This document shows positions 36,019 to 47,089 of a DNA stretch of 64,000 bases, one piece after another; within the stretch, counting starts at the first letter, position 1; each line of letters begins with the position of its first letter. The position numbers were made by a program, and so were the translations under genes. Origin of the DNA: Thelonectria olida (taxonomy: Eukaryota; Ascomycota; Sordariomycetes; Hypocreales; Nectriaceae); NCBI GenBank assembly GCA_020736575.1, contig JAGPYM010000007.1:868001-932000 (forward strand), written 5' to 3'. The notes under the pieces were generated by a model. The model was not told the origin of the DNA and made no database searches. It saw only the letters and a list, made by a program, of their open reading frames with translations.

Positions 36019-37963
36019 TTATATCCTCTCCTGGAACCGTGATGGTGAATTCCAAGATCCATCTTGTGATGCAATCGACCCTCCTGCAACCGAATCGCCC
36101 AGCGCGTCTGAATCCGGTCGTGGTCGAGAATTTGGTTTCGCGGTCGGGCTCAAAGCTGGGTCGGCAAACGGATTCTCCTCTGTGATGGGAGTACGAGCTG
36201 GGCCTGTCCGGATAATAGGCACACCGCTCACCGGTCTCATCGGAGATCCCAGAGCCAGTCGAGTTGATCCATCCGTAGAAGGTACGAAAGCCTGCGAGCC
36301 TCTCCAGTAGTCCGTGTGACCACTGGCAACACTCTCTCGGTTTTTGTTTTGGTTTTGCTGTTCGTCTCCGCGAGGGTCTGAATATCCATCACCGCCGTTG
36401 TGAAGGACCGACGGCAGCTTCTTTCCTGATACGCGATAGAACCCTCGCTCCCCAGAGGCTGGTTCGGGGGGTGGGCTGCTTTTCTTGGTTGTCAAACCGG
36501 CGAGTGCAGCAGCAACGGCGAAAGGTCCTGAACGTTGCGTCATGGCTGCGCCGCTTCCGCTTCCACCTCCGCCAGTGATGAGGCCCTTCGTGCGTGGCTC
36601 AGTTACATTGAAATCGCCAAACATTGTTGAGCGACGGTCGTTTTGTCTCTTCTTGTACTTAAACGCCAAGAGGATCAAGAGCCCCACCATTGCAAGGCCG
36701 GCAATGCTTCCCACAACACCACCAATAACCTGCTTCTGCTGAGGAGAGAGCGTGCTGTCAGATGAGTCGGATGAGGAAGTTGACGTCGGGTCGGCAACTG
36801 CATTCGTAGCTGTGGCACCACCGTAGTCGCCGCCGCCGCCGCCTAGATCATCGCCGTACTGAGTGGAGGTCCAGGTTTCGGTCGAGTAAGAGTAGATGGT
36901 GGATGAGAAGCTCAAAGATGAGATATCGGCAGTTGTCGATGAGATCGTAGATGAAGAGATTAGTGATGTGGTGGAAGATGAGGTAACAGATTGTGTCATA
37001 GATGTTGATGAGAGCATTTCCATGCGCATGGAACTGCCTGAGCTCGTCTCCGAAGTGGTCCCAGAAGTAGTTTCCGAAGATACTAGAGAGGTTGAGGTTG
37101 TTGAGCTTGTGATACCAGTGAGGCTGGTGGTTTGACTTGTCAATGAAGTGCTCGAGTCTAGTGCGACGTGTTAGTTTTCAACGACACCCAGAATCATCGA
37201 ACAACATCAACATACCAGTTGAGATGGCCGAGGTTGTGGAATTATGGCCGGGCGTCATAGCAGTGTCCTGGAGAGTGTCAAGCTCAACCGGGTATGAACT
37301 TGTCACAGCGGGAGTGACAGCAGCATTGGAGGTAGAACCCGGGGTAGCATATTGCGAAGAGGCGCCGGACGCAGTGGCGCCCACGCCGGGAGTGGACGCC
37401 TGGATTGGGGTCATGTCTGCCGAGCTCTGTGCAACATTGTCGGTCTGAGCTGATGCTGGTACCGCCGCGGTGGACGACTCCGGGTCGGAAGCGGAGATGG
37501 TGCTGCCCGAGGCAGAATCGACAACAACCGTGTTGGGAGTTCCGTAACGAGTCTGGAGCTCAATGGGGGAACCGGTAGCGTCGACAACTTGAACGAGGGA
37601 AACAGTCTGGACGACCTGGGTGACGTATCCACTGGTTGCTTCTTCTCGGATTTCGACCTTGGGAGCTGCGTTCGATTCACGGACTTGAAGGCGGCGTAGA
37701 TGCGAGTGACGAAGTCGAGAGCCAGAGTCGAGGTTGCGTCTGGCGTTTTCAAAGTCCCGGGCTTCTCCTTGTCCTTCAGGTTGATCGTAGCGATGGATAT
37801 GGGCGTGGCGCTTGCTGTTTGAACGAGCGTGGGAATTTGAATGAGAGTGAGAATGAGAGTGAGAAGACGTCGACGAGGATGACGAGTCGAAGGAAGACAA
37901 AGACGAAGACGGATCGACACCCGGGGCCTGAGCGAGTGAAGGCCCGCTGGATGAGTAAGTCAT
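36019..37963 (-). CDS. Ser/Thr-rich single-pass membrane protein (mucin-like)
   Basis: Minus-strand exons 37216..37963 and 36019..37157 give 628 residues; the intron 37158..37215 is 58 bp (GTATGT...TAG) and frame-consistent. Visible parts are: an N-terminus rich in Ser and His (about residues 1-60); a conserved-looking module with YVTQVVQTVSLVQVVD (about 110-150); a long Ser/Thr-rich region with an STSSTTSS-type composition expected to be O-glycosylated; a Gly-rich linker; one transmembrane helix at about 393-416 (VIGGVVGSIAGLAMVGLLIL) followed by KYKKR; and a Pro/Gly/Ser cytosolic tail. The layout resembles fungal wall-stress sensors of the Mid2/Wsc type, but there is no Cys-rich WSC module, so the role is inference. 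Oddly no signal peptide is seen at the start; a hydrophobic leader-like stretch lies in another frame of the same DNA. The N-terminus may be mis-modelled. Confidence 0.75.
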
Positions 37964-40900
37964 GGTTGGTCGTGGGTCGTCGTGGGTCGTGGGATTAGGA
38001 TGGAGAGGCGGGCGGAGTGTGAAGTGGGCGCGGCGCTCGTTCCAGCTTCCAGGGGGTGATCAGTGGCCACAGGTGGGAGGTGGCGCTGGTTGCTTGCCCG
38101 GGTACCTACAGCTAGGGTCCACAGGGCTCCAAGAAAGGCTACCGGATGACCAAAAAAAGCGAGAGCCCAGGCCGTTTGCGATGGCGTCCCAATTACGCCT
38201 GTGGTTTCTCCTCAACGGCGCCGTCGTAGGCGTGGCGATGTCCACGCAGCGGGACGGGAAGAGAGTATGGAGTGCGATTGGCGTCTGTTCGGTGCTTTCT
38301 TGTCTTGAGGATTGCGTATGTCGACGAGTGCGCGTGTGCTTTTGCGGGGACCTCCTAATAAAAAAAGAATGAAAACTGGGAACTGAAAGGACTGGCTGGC
38401 GATCGTATTCGCTAGGGTGATGGGGCGGCACAGCAGGGTTGAAGGATTTTAGCGAAGAATCCTGAAGATATCGCAATCCAGAAAACGGTAGTGCGGGACA
38501 GAGAGCATGTAGTGGTTGTGCTTGCTAGCAAGTGTATTATGTCGTCGTAGTCGTCGTCGAACTTCGTAGCTGTAGGGACTGGAGTCGAACCGAGGGGAGA
38601 ATAGACAAGGTAATTCGCCGTTGCCTACAAAGCCATCTTTCATTCCAGAAAAGATGGCAATTCCTTCCTCCAACGATCAACGGTCTTGGTGCTGTAGTTG
38701 GCTTGGTGTTGTAGCTCCTGCTACTAATTTTGTCGATCCCTCTTCTTTTTTCGAAATTCCCTTTGCGTTATTGTCCCTTCTCTCTTTCTTCCTTTGCCTT
38801 GCTCTTTCAACAACACACAAAACCAATAAATTCCCCTGTTCACGATGGCGTTCTTTGTTCTCCTCTTCGTCTCTCTGAAGAAATGAGTGGCTGACCCGGT
38901 TCTTTCGCCTTGGTCGGGGTGTCGGACAGGGTGTTTGGCGGCGGGCTGTGTTGGCCAGGCTCGCTCTCTTTTCGGGGGGCGGTCGCGCGCTATTGGGTCC
39001 GGTCCTCGGCTCCTTGTATTAACATCAACGGCAACGCTCAACGGTCGACGATGGCATGGCCCGGGGGGAGAAAGGACGTCGACGAAGAAACGAATGTCAC
39101 GAAAGGAGTGGTGGTGTTGAAGAAGAAAAAATGAACGACTGGAGAGGGAAAAGAGGAGGGGGGTGGGAGAGAGAGACAAGCGTGAAGGAGAGAATGTGTG
39201 GGAGAGAGAGAGAGAATACGAAGTGATAGTCAAATTGACGGGTGGGCGCCAACTACACTAAATGACGAGGCGTCGTGGTTCGGACCGTAAAAGTGGTACC
39301 TGACCTTTGGGTGCTCACACGCAGTATCGCGATGTAACTCTGCAACATTCAGGCGCGACGAGAGGTCCTTCCAGAGGGACGAACTAAATTGGAATCGGGC
39401 CCCCGGAAACGCCCCAAAGAAAGACCAGAAAAGCCCGTGATCCTGGCGGGCTCCTTGAAAGATGGGAATATAATCTCGCTTGATAGGGGACGCGATGGCT
39501 GCTGGGGTGTCTTGGGCCCGGCCAGTGAGACCAATCAGGGCGATGCAGCCGCGCGACATCACGGCATGGGGGTGCGAAAGGGGACGGCCGTGGTCCCTTT
39601 TCTGGTGCGCAACGGGGCCGATCCAGGAACAGGAACGACATGACAGCAAATGGAAGCAGAGGCGAAGAGACGACCTGGGAAAGGAGCATGGTAGCCCTGG
39701 ACAATACTGCATGCGCAGACGCGGCGCTTCTTTCACCTGTCACCAAACCCATTCAACCACGGATCGAAACGCCTTTTCACACCGGGCTTCCAGGGTCTCG
39801 AACGGTAGCTGCGGTGTTGGTGGACGACGACCCAGGAGGAGGGGACATTGCTGGCATGGGCTGGAGACGTGGTTTGGATTCCATCTCGTCGCTGGGGAAT
39901 GGGCGTGTGCTCCTCGGCGCTCCCTAGATGCGTATGCTCTGTGAGAAGAACGGGAACGCACACTTGTCTTACAACGCCAAACACGGCAAGGCGGAATGAT
40001 TCTGAGTGACTTTCAGGCCGAACTTGAGTGGTTGTCAGTGAGTGGTTATCTCGAGACGGATGCTAGCTCACCCAAGGCGGGTTGGGTAAAAGGGGAGTGA
40101 GACCTTTCCATCACGAACAGATACGAGAAGCAGCAACGTCTCCATTAAACCGTTGTGAGTACGAAGACAGCCCATTGGATATACTCACCGTTTTCCGTGA
40201 CCAGGTCTGGCCCACCGAGGCCTTGTTGATGAGGAAGAAGACGTCGTGTTTGTCCATCCGCCCATCCACCATCAGCAAGCATATTCGTACACACGCAGGC
40301 AGACACAGGCTCCCACTCGACAACCCTCTTCATGCATTATCACTCATCACTGCAGGACTAACATGGCGTGTTCGTGCCTGCATCGGTTCCATTAGCTTGC
40401 GGGTGGACACGCCTTGCATGCAAGCTAATGTGAGGGATTGAACAGAAAGAAAAGCAAAAAATCGATTGTCACCGAAGCCCTCTTTTCACTCGAGAACTTT
40501 TTGTCGACAGCACACACGCACACAAAGAGCGGTGTTTTCTGGCCTTGCATGCCTCGCCCTCGTATTTCCACCCAGAAGCTGCAGCACCTCGTCACCGACA
40601 CTAGACCGTTTCGATGAGCAAAGTCGTTAGGAGCATGTGTATAATGAAGAATCTCAGCATTAGTTTCTTCTGTGACACGAGGTATGGCGGATAGGTAAGT
40701 AGGGGTGGGTGTGGTCTACCTGAAGCCATTTCTGTGTTTGGTCGTGGTCGGCTCGAGTTACAGACTCGCAAGCTTGGGGATCGTCTCCTACCAACACAGA
40801 CACACAGACGCAGACCGTCATAACACGGACAGCGCACTGATGAGATTCTCAGCATGTCGAAGAGCACAAGTTACGAAGGAAGCAGGATGCATGGCGGTTG

Positions 40901-43900
40901 AGAGCAATAGCATGTCGTAGTAATTGTGAGACGGTGCGTCCCTAGTCACAGGGTTACATCTGCCCTTACAACGTAGTACTACCTACGCAGTAGCTTGCAT
41001 CCAAACACAACAGCACAACAGGACACACTCTGCTGCAGTGCTACCATGATGTTTGTGTCCAACCAGCCAACAAGCAACAGCCAAGCATCTGGAGCACCCA
41101 TCTAGGAACCAGAAAAAAAAGGTCCCCCGTGCCACGGACGATGCGGGGCATGGGTATGGAACGAACGGCTCTGCGCAAAGGCACGATAATTCAAACGTGG
41201 TCGTCCATGTCCATATCTTTTCACAAGGGCAATGCGGAATGCAAAACCACACCCCCGTTTTGAGGCGCCAGCAGCACAAGCAGATAAGGAGGAAGCCGAG
41301 ACAAAGCAGCATACACGTAGACAACTCCATATTCTTGCTCAAGGGGGCCGGCCAGGAAGTGGGAAAAGAAATACGAAGCCCATCATGACGATTGCCCGTG
41401 GCCACTCAGCTGAGTCACGCAGTGTTCTGTCCAGACTCGAGAGAAATGAACAACTGAGGAGATCCGGGCGAGAGATGAGGGTGACGACGACTTCAAAGGT
41501 CTGGACTGGGGACCTGGCCCACGGCCCACGTTGCGCCCATGTCGACGCACCCGATGGATCGAGGTCCGGGTTCTTTTTTTTTTTTTTTCCTTCTCCTCGC
41601 TCAGGCGTTTCCTTTTTTCTCCTGTCCTGGAGGAGGAGAAGAAGAAGAAGAAGAAGAGGGCATCAATCACAGGCGGCGACGACAACGGAACACGGGCCAC
41701 GGCGGACACGGGTCTCTGGCGAGTCACCGGGAGCCCTCGACCCGGCCAGGATCAGGGCCAGGACATGGGGTCTTGGTCAGGTACGAAGTGTCCGTAGTTG
41801 GTATTATTTTTGGAAATCCCACCCCGTTGATGGCGCGGGTGTTTCGTTATTCGGTGCGTTAGAGATTGGGCCAAAAAAAAGCTTGGCCTACGACGACCTG
41901 TCGTTGCATACGAATTGTCTTGTCTCGTCTGTCTCGAAGTGGTGTTGACGAATGACAAATCCCCTTGTCTTGGAAATATTCGTAATACCTCTTTCTTCGG
42001 GGAATGCGAGTGGCATCCATCCGTTCTTTGGAGTTTTGTCCTCTCGTCCAAAGAAACATTCTGAGCCAAAGTTGAGCTGGCTCCCCTATTCCCCGATGTA
42101 ACCACACACGCCATGCCCCTGGACGGTGGAAGCCCCCAAATGCAGGTACAGAAACTCTGACGAGAGACTATCGAACTGCCACCGCGGGCACAGCAATCAG
42201 CAGGCGGGCGTCTAACCCTCTTTTTGCTCATTCTCATCGTGGTTCGTCCGTGCCATCCTGAGTGTCGATTTCCCGTCTGACGGGCATGGCTGTACGAATT
42301 TGGTCTCGATGGATCGAGCAAAAGCCAATCAGTCCTCATTGTCGAATTTGTACACTTTGATTCTAATTTGTTCCGTTTCGTTGCACACGACAATTTCTCC
42401 TTTGCTGAGTCTCCCCCGAAAGTTGCCTCCAACTTGGGCTTCTCCAGAACACCTGTCCCCTTCATAACCGGTGATGCTAACCCCCGTGCTCCCATATAAA
42501 AAGAAAGCGCGAGAAGAAAAGAAGAAGCGTCACCAAAGCCCACTTGTCCTCTCAGAACCCTGCCAGTGCCATTCTAGCTATTCCATTGTATTCGCAGGAT
42601 CATCCATCAAGCAGTTCTGTTCAGGATACTATATTCGTAGACACACCGTCGGTCCAGGTACCCAAAGTGGGACGGAGAATTCAAATTCAGCCCTTGTAAA
42701 GCTCCGTCCTGGGGTTCAACAACGCGCGGTTCACTCGGTAAAGGAGCCGTAAGGGAAAAAGGAAGATCAGTGGCCCAAAGAGGATTTTCATCAGTTCATT
42801 CAGGTGCGTCTTCGAGGGTCGCCAAGAACCCTTTTGGGTAACTACTGTAAGTTGAGGGCAAGATGGATGAACTCCTTTTTCTTTCTCTTCAAGCCTTGTG
42901 TGTAACGACCACCGCGTGTGCCCCGGTGAGTGTAACCAACCTACCTGGCAGTTAGGCTTCACTCAAATCACCCGCAGGAGACTCTTTTCGCCTTTTGGTT
43001 CGGGTGGCCTTGGCTGGCGCGTGTTGCACCCTCGACGGATCTGGATCGATGTCGAAAGACTTATGACGCAAGGAAGCAGAAATGAGCTCTAGCGCAGAGC
43101 GGGGAATCTTCTCTGAAGAAAGACGGACAAGAAAGGGGTCGGTGACATGCTGTGTGACACGACGGATCTACACTTGCAATCTCGTCACGTTTGATGGGCG
43201 TGGAATGGCTGTGCTGGCTGTGAGGATTCGAGGCGGGATCCGTGTAATTTGAATGGTCATTTCGCAAATCGCCACTGAGGAACGCCTGGTTGAAGTGATT
43301 GGTTGCCGAGTCAGAAGCGCTGTTAATGATAGAGTAGGTGCAGATGGATGTTGGTCGTCGGGTCCTTTTAGTGCGCGGCAAAGTGGCCAAAAAGAAGGCC
43401 TTGTTCAAGAAACCAAGTGATGTGCCTAATATATTTGCCGGACAGCGATATGCAGCTGGCAGTCTGATCCAACAGGAATAAGCCCATTTGAAGCCACCCG
43501 CTGGCCACTGCTTAGTTCATCTATCGGATGATCCATAGTGGAGATGGCAGCCCTCTTCTGTCATGTCAGCCGCTCCCGGGTAACCACGAAAGTGGTAGAG
43601 CCGCATTTCTGACGCAGATGCGCAAGCATCGTGGCCGTTGATTTATCCTGTGGTTTTATTCGGTACCCATGTTTCAATGAATACAATTTGTTGGTTATTT
43701 ATTCATTCTCATGCTAAATCACTCGAGGGGGCGTTGTTTGGTAACTGCGCCTCGTTATCCGCCCATTAAGTGATGTAACGACCCTCCTGCCTCCAACGGC
43801 AGTGGGAATCTGTTGGGCATCTACCCCACGTACGACAGGGAACTCACAGCTCACAGACGGACCATCATCAACTCTTCATCACTCACACTCAAGCAATCAT

Positions 43901-44008
43901 CACCGTCTGCGCGGAAAAGCACATCAAGCCGTCTTTGCACATCTCCCCTACACCTGAAGGATTCATTCCCCGTCTCTCGCATCTCCTCCTTAACATCTCA
44001 ACGCCGTC
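37964..44008. other. 6-kb intergenic region between divergent genes
   Basis: Lies between the mucin-like gene (-) and the hydrolase (+), so it carries both promoters. No open frame has a family motif; the longest (41752-42543, minus, 263 codons) is low-complexity-free but unrecognised. Seen: tandem GTCGTGGGTC just upstream of the mucin-like start (about 37967-37990), an 11-bp hairpin at 40390-40430, a T-run at about 41574-41588 followed by GAA triplets at about 41638-41658, and a nested stem-loop at 43565-43613. Confidence 0.55.
40390..40430. repeat. 11-bp inverted repeat (hairpin)
   Basis: CATTAGCTTGC (40390-40400) and GCAAGCTAATG (40420-40430) are exact reverse complements around a 19-nt loop. 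Purpose unknown; an 11-bp perfect repeat can occur by chance in a window of this size. Confidence 0.6.
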
Positions 44009-46598
44009 ATGCCACCATCCCCGCCTCCGTCCTCCCCACCGACTCCTCCTCCTCCCTACCAAGAGCTCCCGCATCCGCACGAGTATGCATCCATATCTCC
44101 GACTCCGACGCCAGCTCCGGCTCTGGTCCCGGCTTCAGCCCCATCTTCATTCCCCCCGCCTCCGCCGCGGCCTCCACCGTCCTCGGAAGCCACTCAGTTG
44201 TCACTCCCCAGGAAGCCTGTAGCTCAAGCAGTCCCATCATCGTCTCTATCACCCTCTCCCTCTCCTCTCCCCATCCCGGGCTCCTCCCATACCCAGACCT
44301 ACAATGACTGGAAAGCTCCGCTCCCTCCCGATCCTCGATCCTCATCCACACAGTCTCTTCACTCTACAGATCCTTATGGCTATATGCCATCCCCTTCCCT
44401 CTCATCTTCGTCCACAGCCGATCCCCTTGGTCGCCGTAAACTTCTCGTCATCTATCTCCATGGCTTTCTTGGGAACGACGAGTCCTTCCGCTCGTTTCCT
44501 GCCCATGTCCATGCTCTCTTAACCAATATGCTAGCTGACTCTCATGTCATCCACACCAAGCTTTATCCACGTTACAAGACGTATCGTGCCGTGGACGTTG
44601 CGAGAGACAACTTTAGCGAGTGGCTTGCGCCGCATGAGTCTCCTACCACCGATGTCATCCTCGTTGGCCACTCCATGGGCGGTATCCTAGCTGCCGATAT
44701 TGTTCTCATGGTGCGTTAACCATAGCTCCCCGGCCCTATATCACCAAATGCAGCTGACACATGCACATGTATAGCCGAATATAAGTCCCTATGGCCAAAC
44801 CCCTTTCAAGCATCGCATCCTGGGTCATGTATCCCTAGACTGCCCCTTCCTTGGCCTTCACCCAGGCATCATCGTCTCGGGTATCTCAAGTCTCTTCAAG
44901 CCAGCTCCTCAACCGCAACAGCCAGTCTTAGACTACAACAGCGGCTACAGCCACGGAGTCACCGACGGCCTTGGGAACTCCATCAGCACAGCAGGGACTT
45001 CTTCTCTGAGCCTCACCCCGGGTTCGCCACCCAGCGTTCCCTCCTCGTCCGCCGCCTCTATCTCGCCCGCCTTGCCCCCCTCGGATCCGTATTTCAACGC
45101 ACCTTTCTTCAACGATGCCGCTTTCCGTGAACAGCCCTTTGTGCGGCGTGCATTGCACTTTGCCGCAAAGTATCGCTCAGAGAACCTTTTCTCAGCTACG
45201 ACCAAGCACTTCATGTCCTACCTCGAGTACGGTGGTGTCCTTGCTGACCCTGCGGGTCTCGAGGCGCGGTACTGTCATCTTCGTGCACTCGAAGATGTTG
45301 ATGAGTTGCAACCGGCCGGGTTAGGCAAAGACCCCCGAGGGCTTACGACGAGAGTTCGCTTTGTGAACTACTACACGTTGTGCACTGGCCGACCGAAGAC
45401 TCCCAAGCCCGAGTCTCCTAAGTCTGAATCTGTTAGTGGCGCAGAGGAAGAGGACCAAGTAGAGGTCGTTGTTACCCAGAACGAGACTATCGATACTGCG
45501 ATACCAACAGAGAAAAAGGTCACAGAGGACCATTTCGCAGAAGTCAATGACGTTTTGGAGCCAAAATCTTTATGGGAGGAGAAGGACAAGCTTAAGGCCG
45601 GCAAGAATAGCCCTGGGCCTAGTATAACCGTCGAGGATCATGACAACTCCGAATTTCTTGCCGGCAGCTCAGCTCCGGGCTTGGCCACGACTTCAGGAGT
45701 TCAATCGCTCCCAGGTTCGACAACACATGATACAGCATCTCTCCCAGCAAATTTCAATGAGTTATCCATGCAAGAGATAGACCCAACTCCCATGGAAGAG
45801 ATTGACCCGAACCCCATGGACGAGGCCTCCGCCGATCCCTCGGATGCTACCACATTGCAAACGCGCCCCTCAGACCAAAGCTTTGAGCTCGACCTCCCTC
45901 CCATTCCCGACGAGCCAACACCTCCAGAGCTTTCAGATCTGACGCAATACACTGACAAAGACTCCCGGAAGCTAGCTGAGAGGGAGAACAAACGGCTCCA
46001 ACGCGTATATGACCAAGCGGTTAAAGATCGCACAAAAGCTATCAATGAGCGCGAGAAAATCATTGAAAAGAGACGCAAAAAGGCTTCCAAGGATGCAGAT
46101 CGCCTAGTAAAAGAGGCTCGCAAAGAGGCCGAGAAAGAGGAAAAGGAGGCCCGCAAGGAGGTCGAACGCCTGGAGAAGGAAGCTCGCAAAGAAGCCGAAC
46201 GTCTTGAGAAGGAGGCTCGAAAGGAAACGGAGCGCAACGAGAAAGCAGCCCTCAAAGAACAACGCCGTCTCGAAAGGGAAGCTCAAGGCCTCAGGGAAGG
46301 CCTCGCATCACCTGGGACCCCGAACCCGCCCTCATCCTCGGCCGAAGGCAAACCTCGCAAGCTCCGTCAGTTCTGCAACTTGCCTGACCCAGCGCCCACT
46401 GCACACGGCACCTACGAGCGAGACCGCACGTGGGTCGAGGTCTTCATGGCCGACGTCGACGAGGTGGGAGCGCACTGCGGACTGTTTCTTCCCGGGCCAC
46501 ACTACGAGCAGTTGGTGGGCGATGTCGGCAGTCGTATCGTTGGATGGGTGCAGGAGGACATGACGAAGAGGGCCATTATGGAGATTGGGCTGGATTGA
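44009..46598 (+). CDS. Alpha/beta-hydrolase (putative serine esterase/lipase) with coiled-coil insertion
   Basis: Exons 44009..44710 and 44775..46598 give 841 residues. The intron 44711..44774 (64 bp) has donor gtgcgt and acceptor tatag and keeps phase 0. Residues 1-140 are Pro/Ser-rich and disordered. The hydrolase core starts with LLVIYLHGFLG (His151-Gly152, oxyanion region) and has the nucleophile elbow GHSMGG with Ser222. After the intron, the fold continues (ILGHVSLDCPFLGLHPGI). A Ser/Pro linker, a short module RRALHFAAKY...FVNYYTLCTGRPK and a long acidic disordered stretch follow. Next is a highly charged coiled coil with five tandem 11-residue repeats (46113-46277). A conserved-looking C-terminal module ends the protein (KLRQFCNLP..., TWVEVFMADVDEVGAHCGLF). 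The acid and His of the triad were not identified with certainty. Substrate is unknown; a lipid or ester is the usual guess for this architecture. Confidence 0.85.
46113..46277 (+). repeat. Five tandem 33-bp (11-residue) coding repeats
   Basis: In-frame units EARKEAEKEEK, EARKEVERLEK, EARKEAERLEK, EARKETERNEK and a diverged AALKEQRRLER follow each other without gaps. Eleven-residue periodicity is the hendecad pattern of long, nearly straight coiled coils. Confidence 0.85.
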
Positions 46599-47089
46599 GC
46601 GAGAGACTTCTGGCTGCGAGACTTGAATATGCAAGAATAATGGTTTGGGTGCACTATCTGGAGAGAATGCTTTGGTGGTGGTTTTATCTCATGAAATATG
46701 ATACTAGGGCTGGCCCCCTGAACGATGACGACCTATTTACCCTTGGCAATGTCACGAGCTAAATGTTCGATACAAATTGCATATGGTGATACCTCAAGAT
46801 GGTAAATTCAATGCCGCAGAATGCTGTCCACATATGCTATGGTACATGGTATCTAGAAAGCCAAGCCTCCCGAATAAAAAAGAACTGCAAACACCCTCTC
46901 CGCGTCCGTCCGTCGGTACAAAGAAATCCGTTCGGGTCGTTCATCAGGCCGTGTCCTCCTCCTCCAAACACCCCGTCCCCAGTCTATCCAGGTATTATTA
47001 TGTATATATAGATATAAAAAACGTGCATGGACATGAAGGTAGGTATATATGCATAAGATTCGTTGTTGTTTTTGATAACGTCGCAGGGT
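46599..47089. other. Convergent spacer between hydrolase and HET genes
   Basis: 491 bp between facing stop codons; AT-rich towards the right (tatgtatatatagatataaaaaa at about 46999-47020 in a shorter core), consistent with 3' UTR and terminator DNA. No gene is seen. Confidence 0.55.

Noticed and set aside
37411..37920. 169-codon minus-strand frame with a leader-like N-terminus
   Set aside because: It overlaps the mucin-like exon in another frame, has no ATG, and downstream sequence is not protein-like. Kept as a finding about the missing signal peptide, not as a gene.
38577..38625. GGAGTCGAACC, resembling a tRNA B box on the minus strand
   Set aside because: The flanking bases do not form a T-arm stem and no A box or acceptor stem could be found.
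41752..42543. 263-codon minus-strand open frame
   Set aside because: No recognisable motif, no matching splice partners, and overlapped by another frame of similar length on the other strand.
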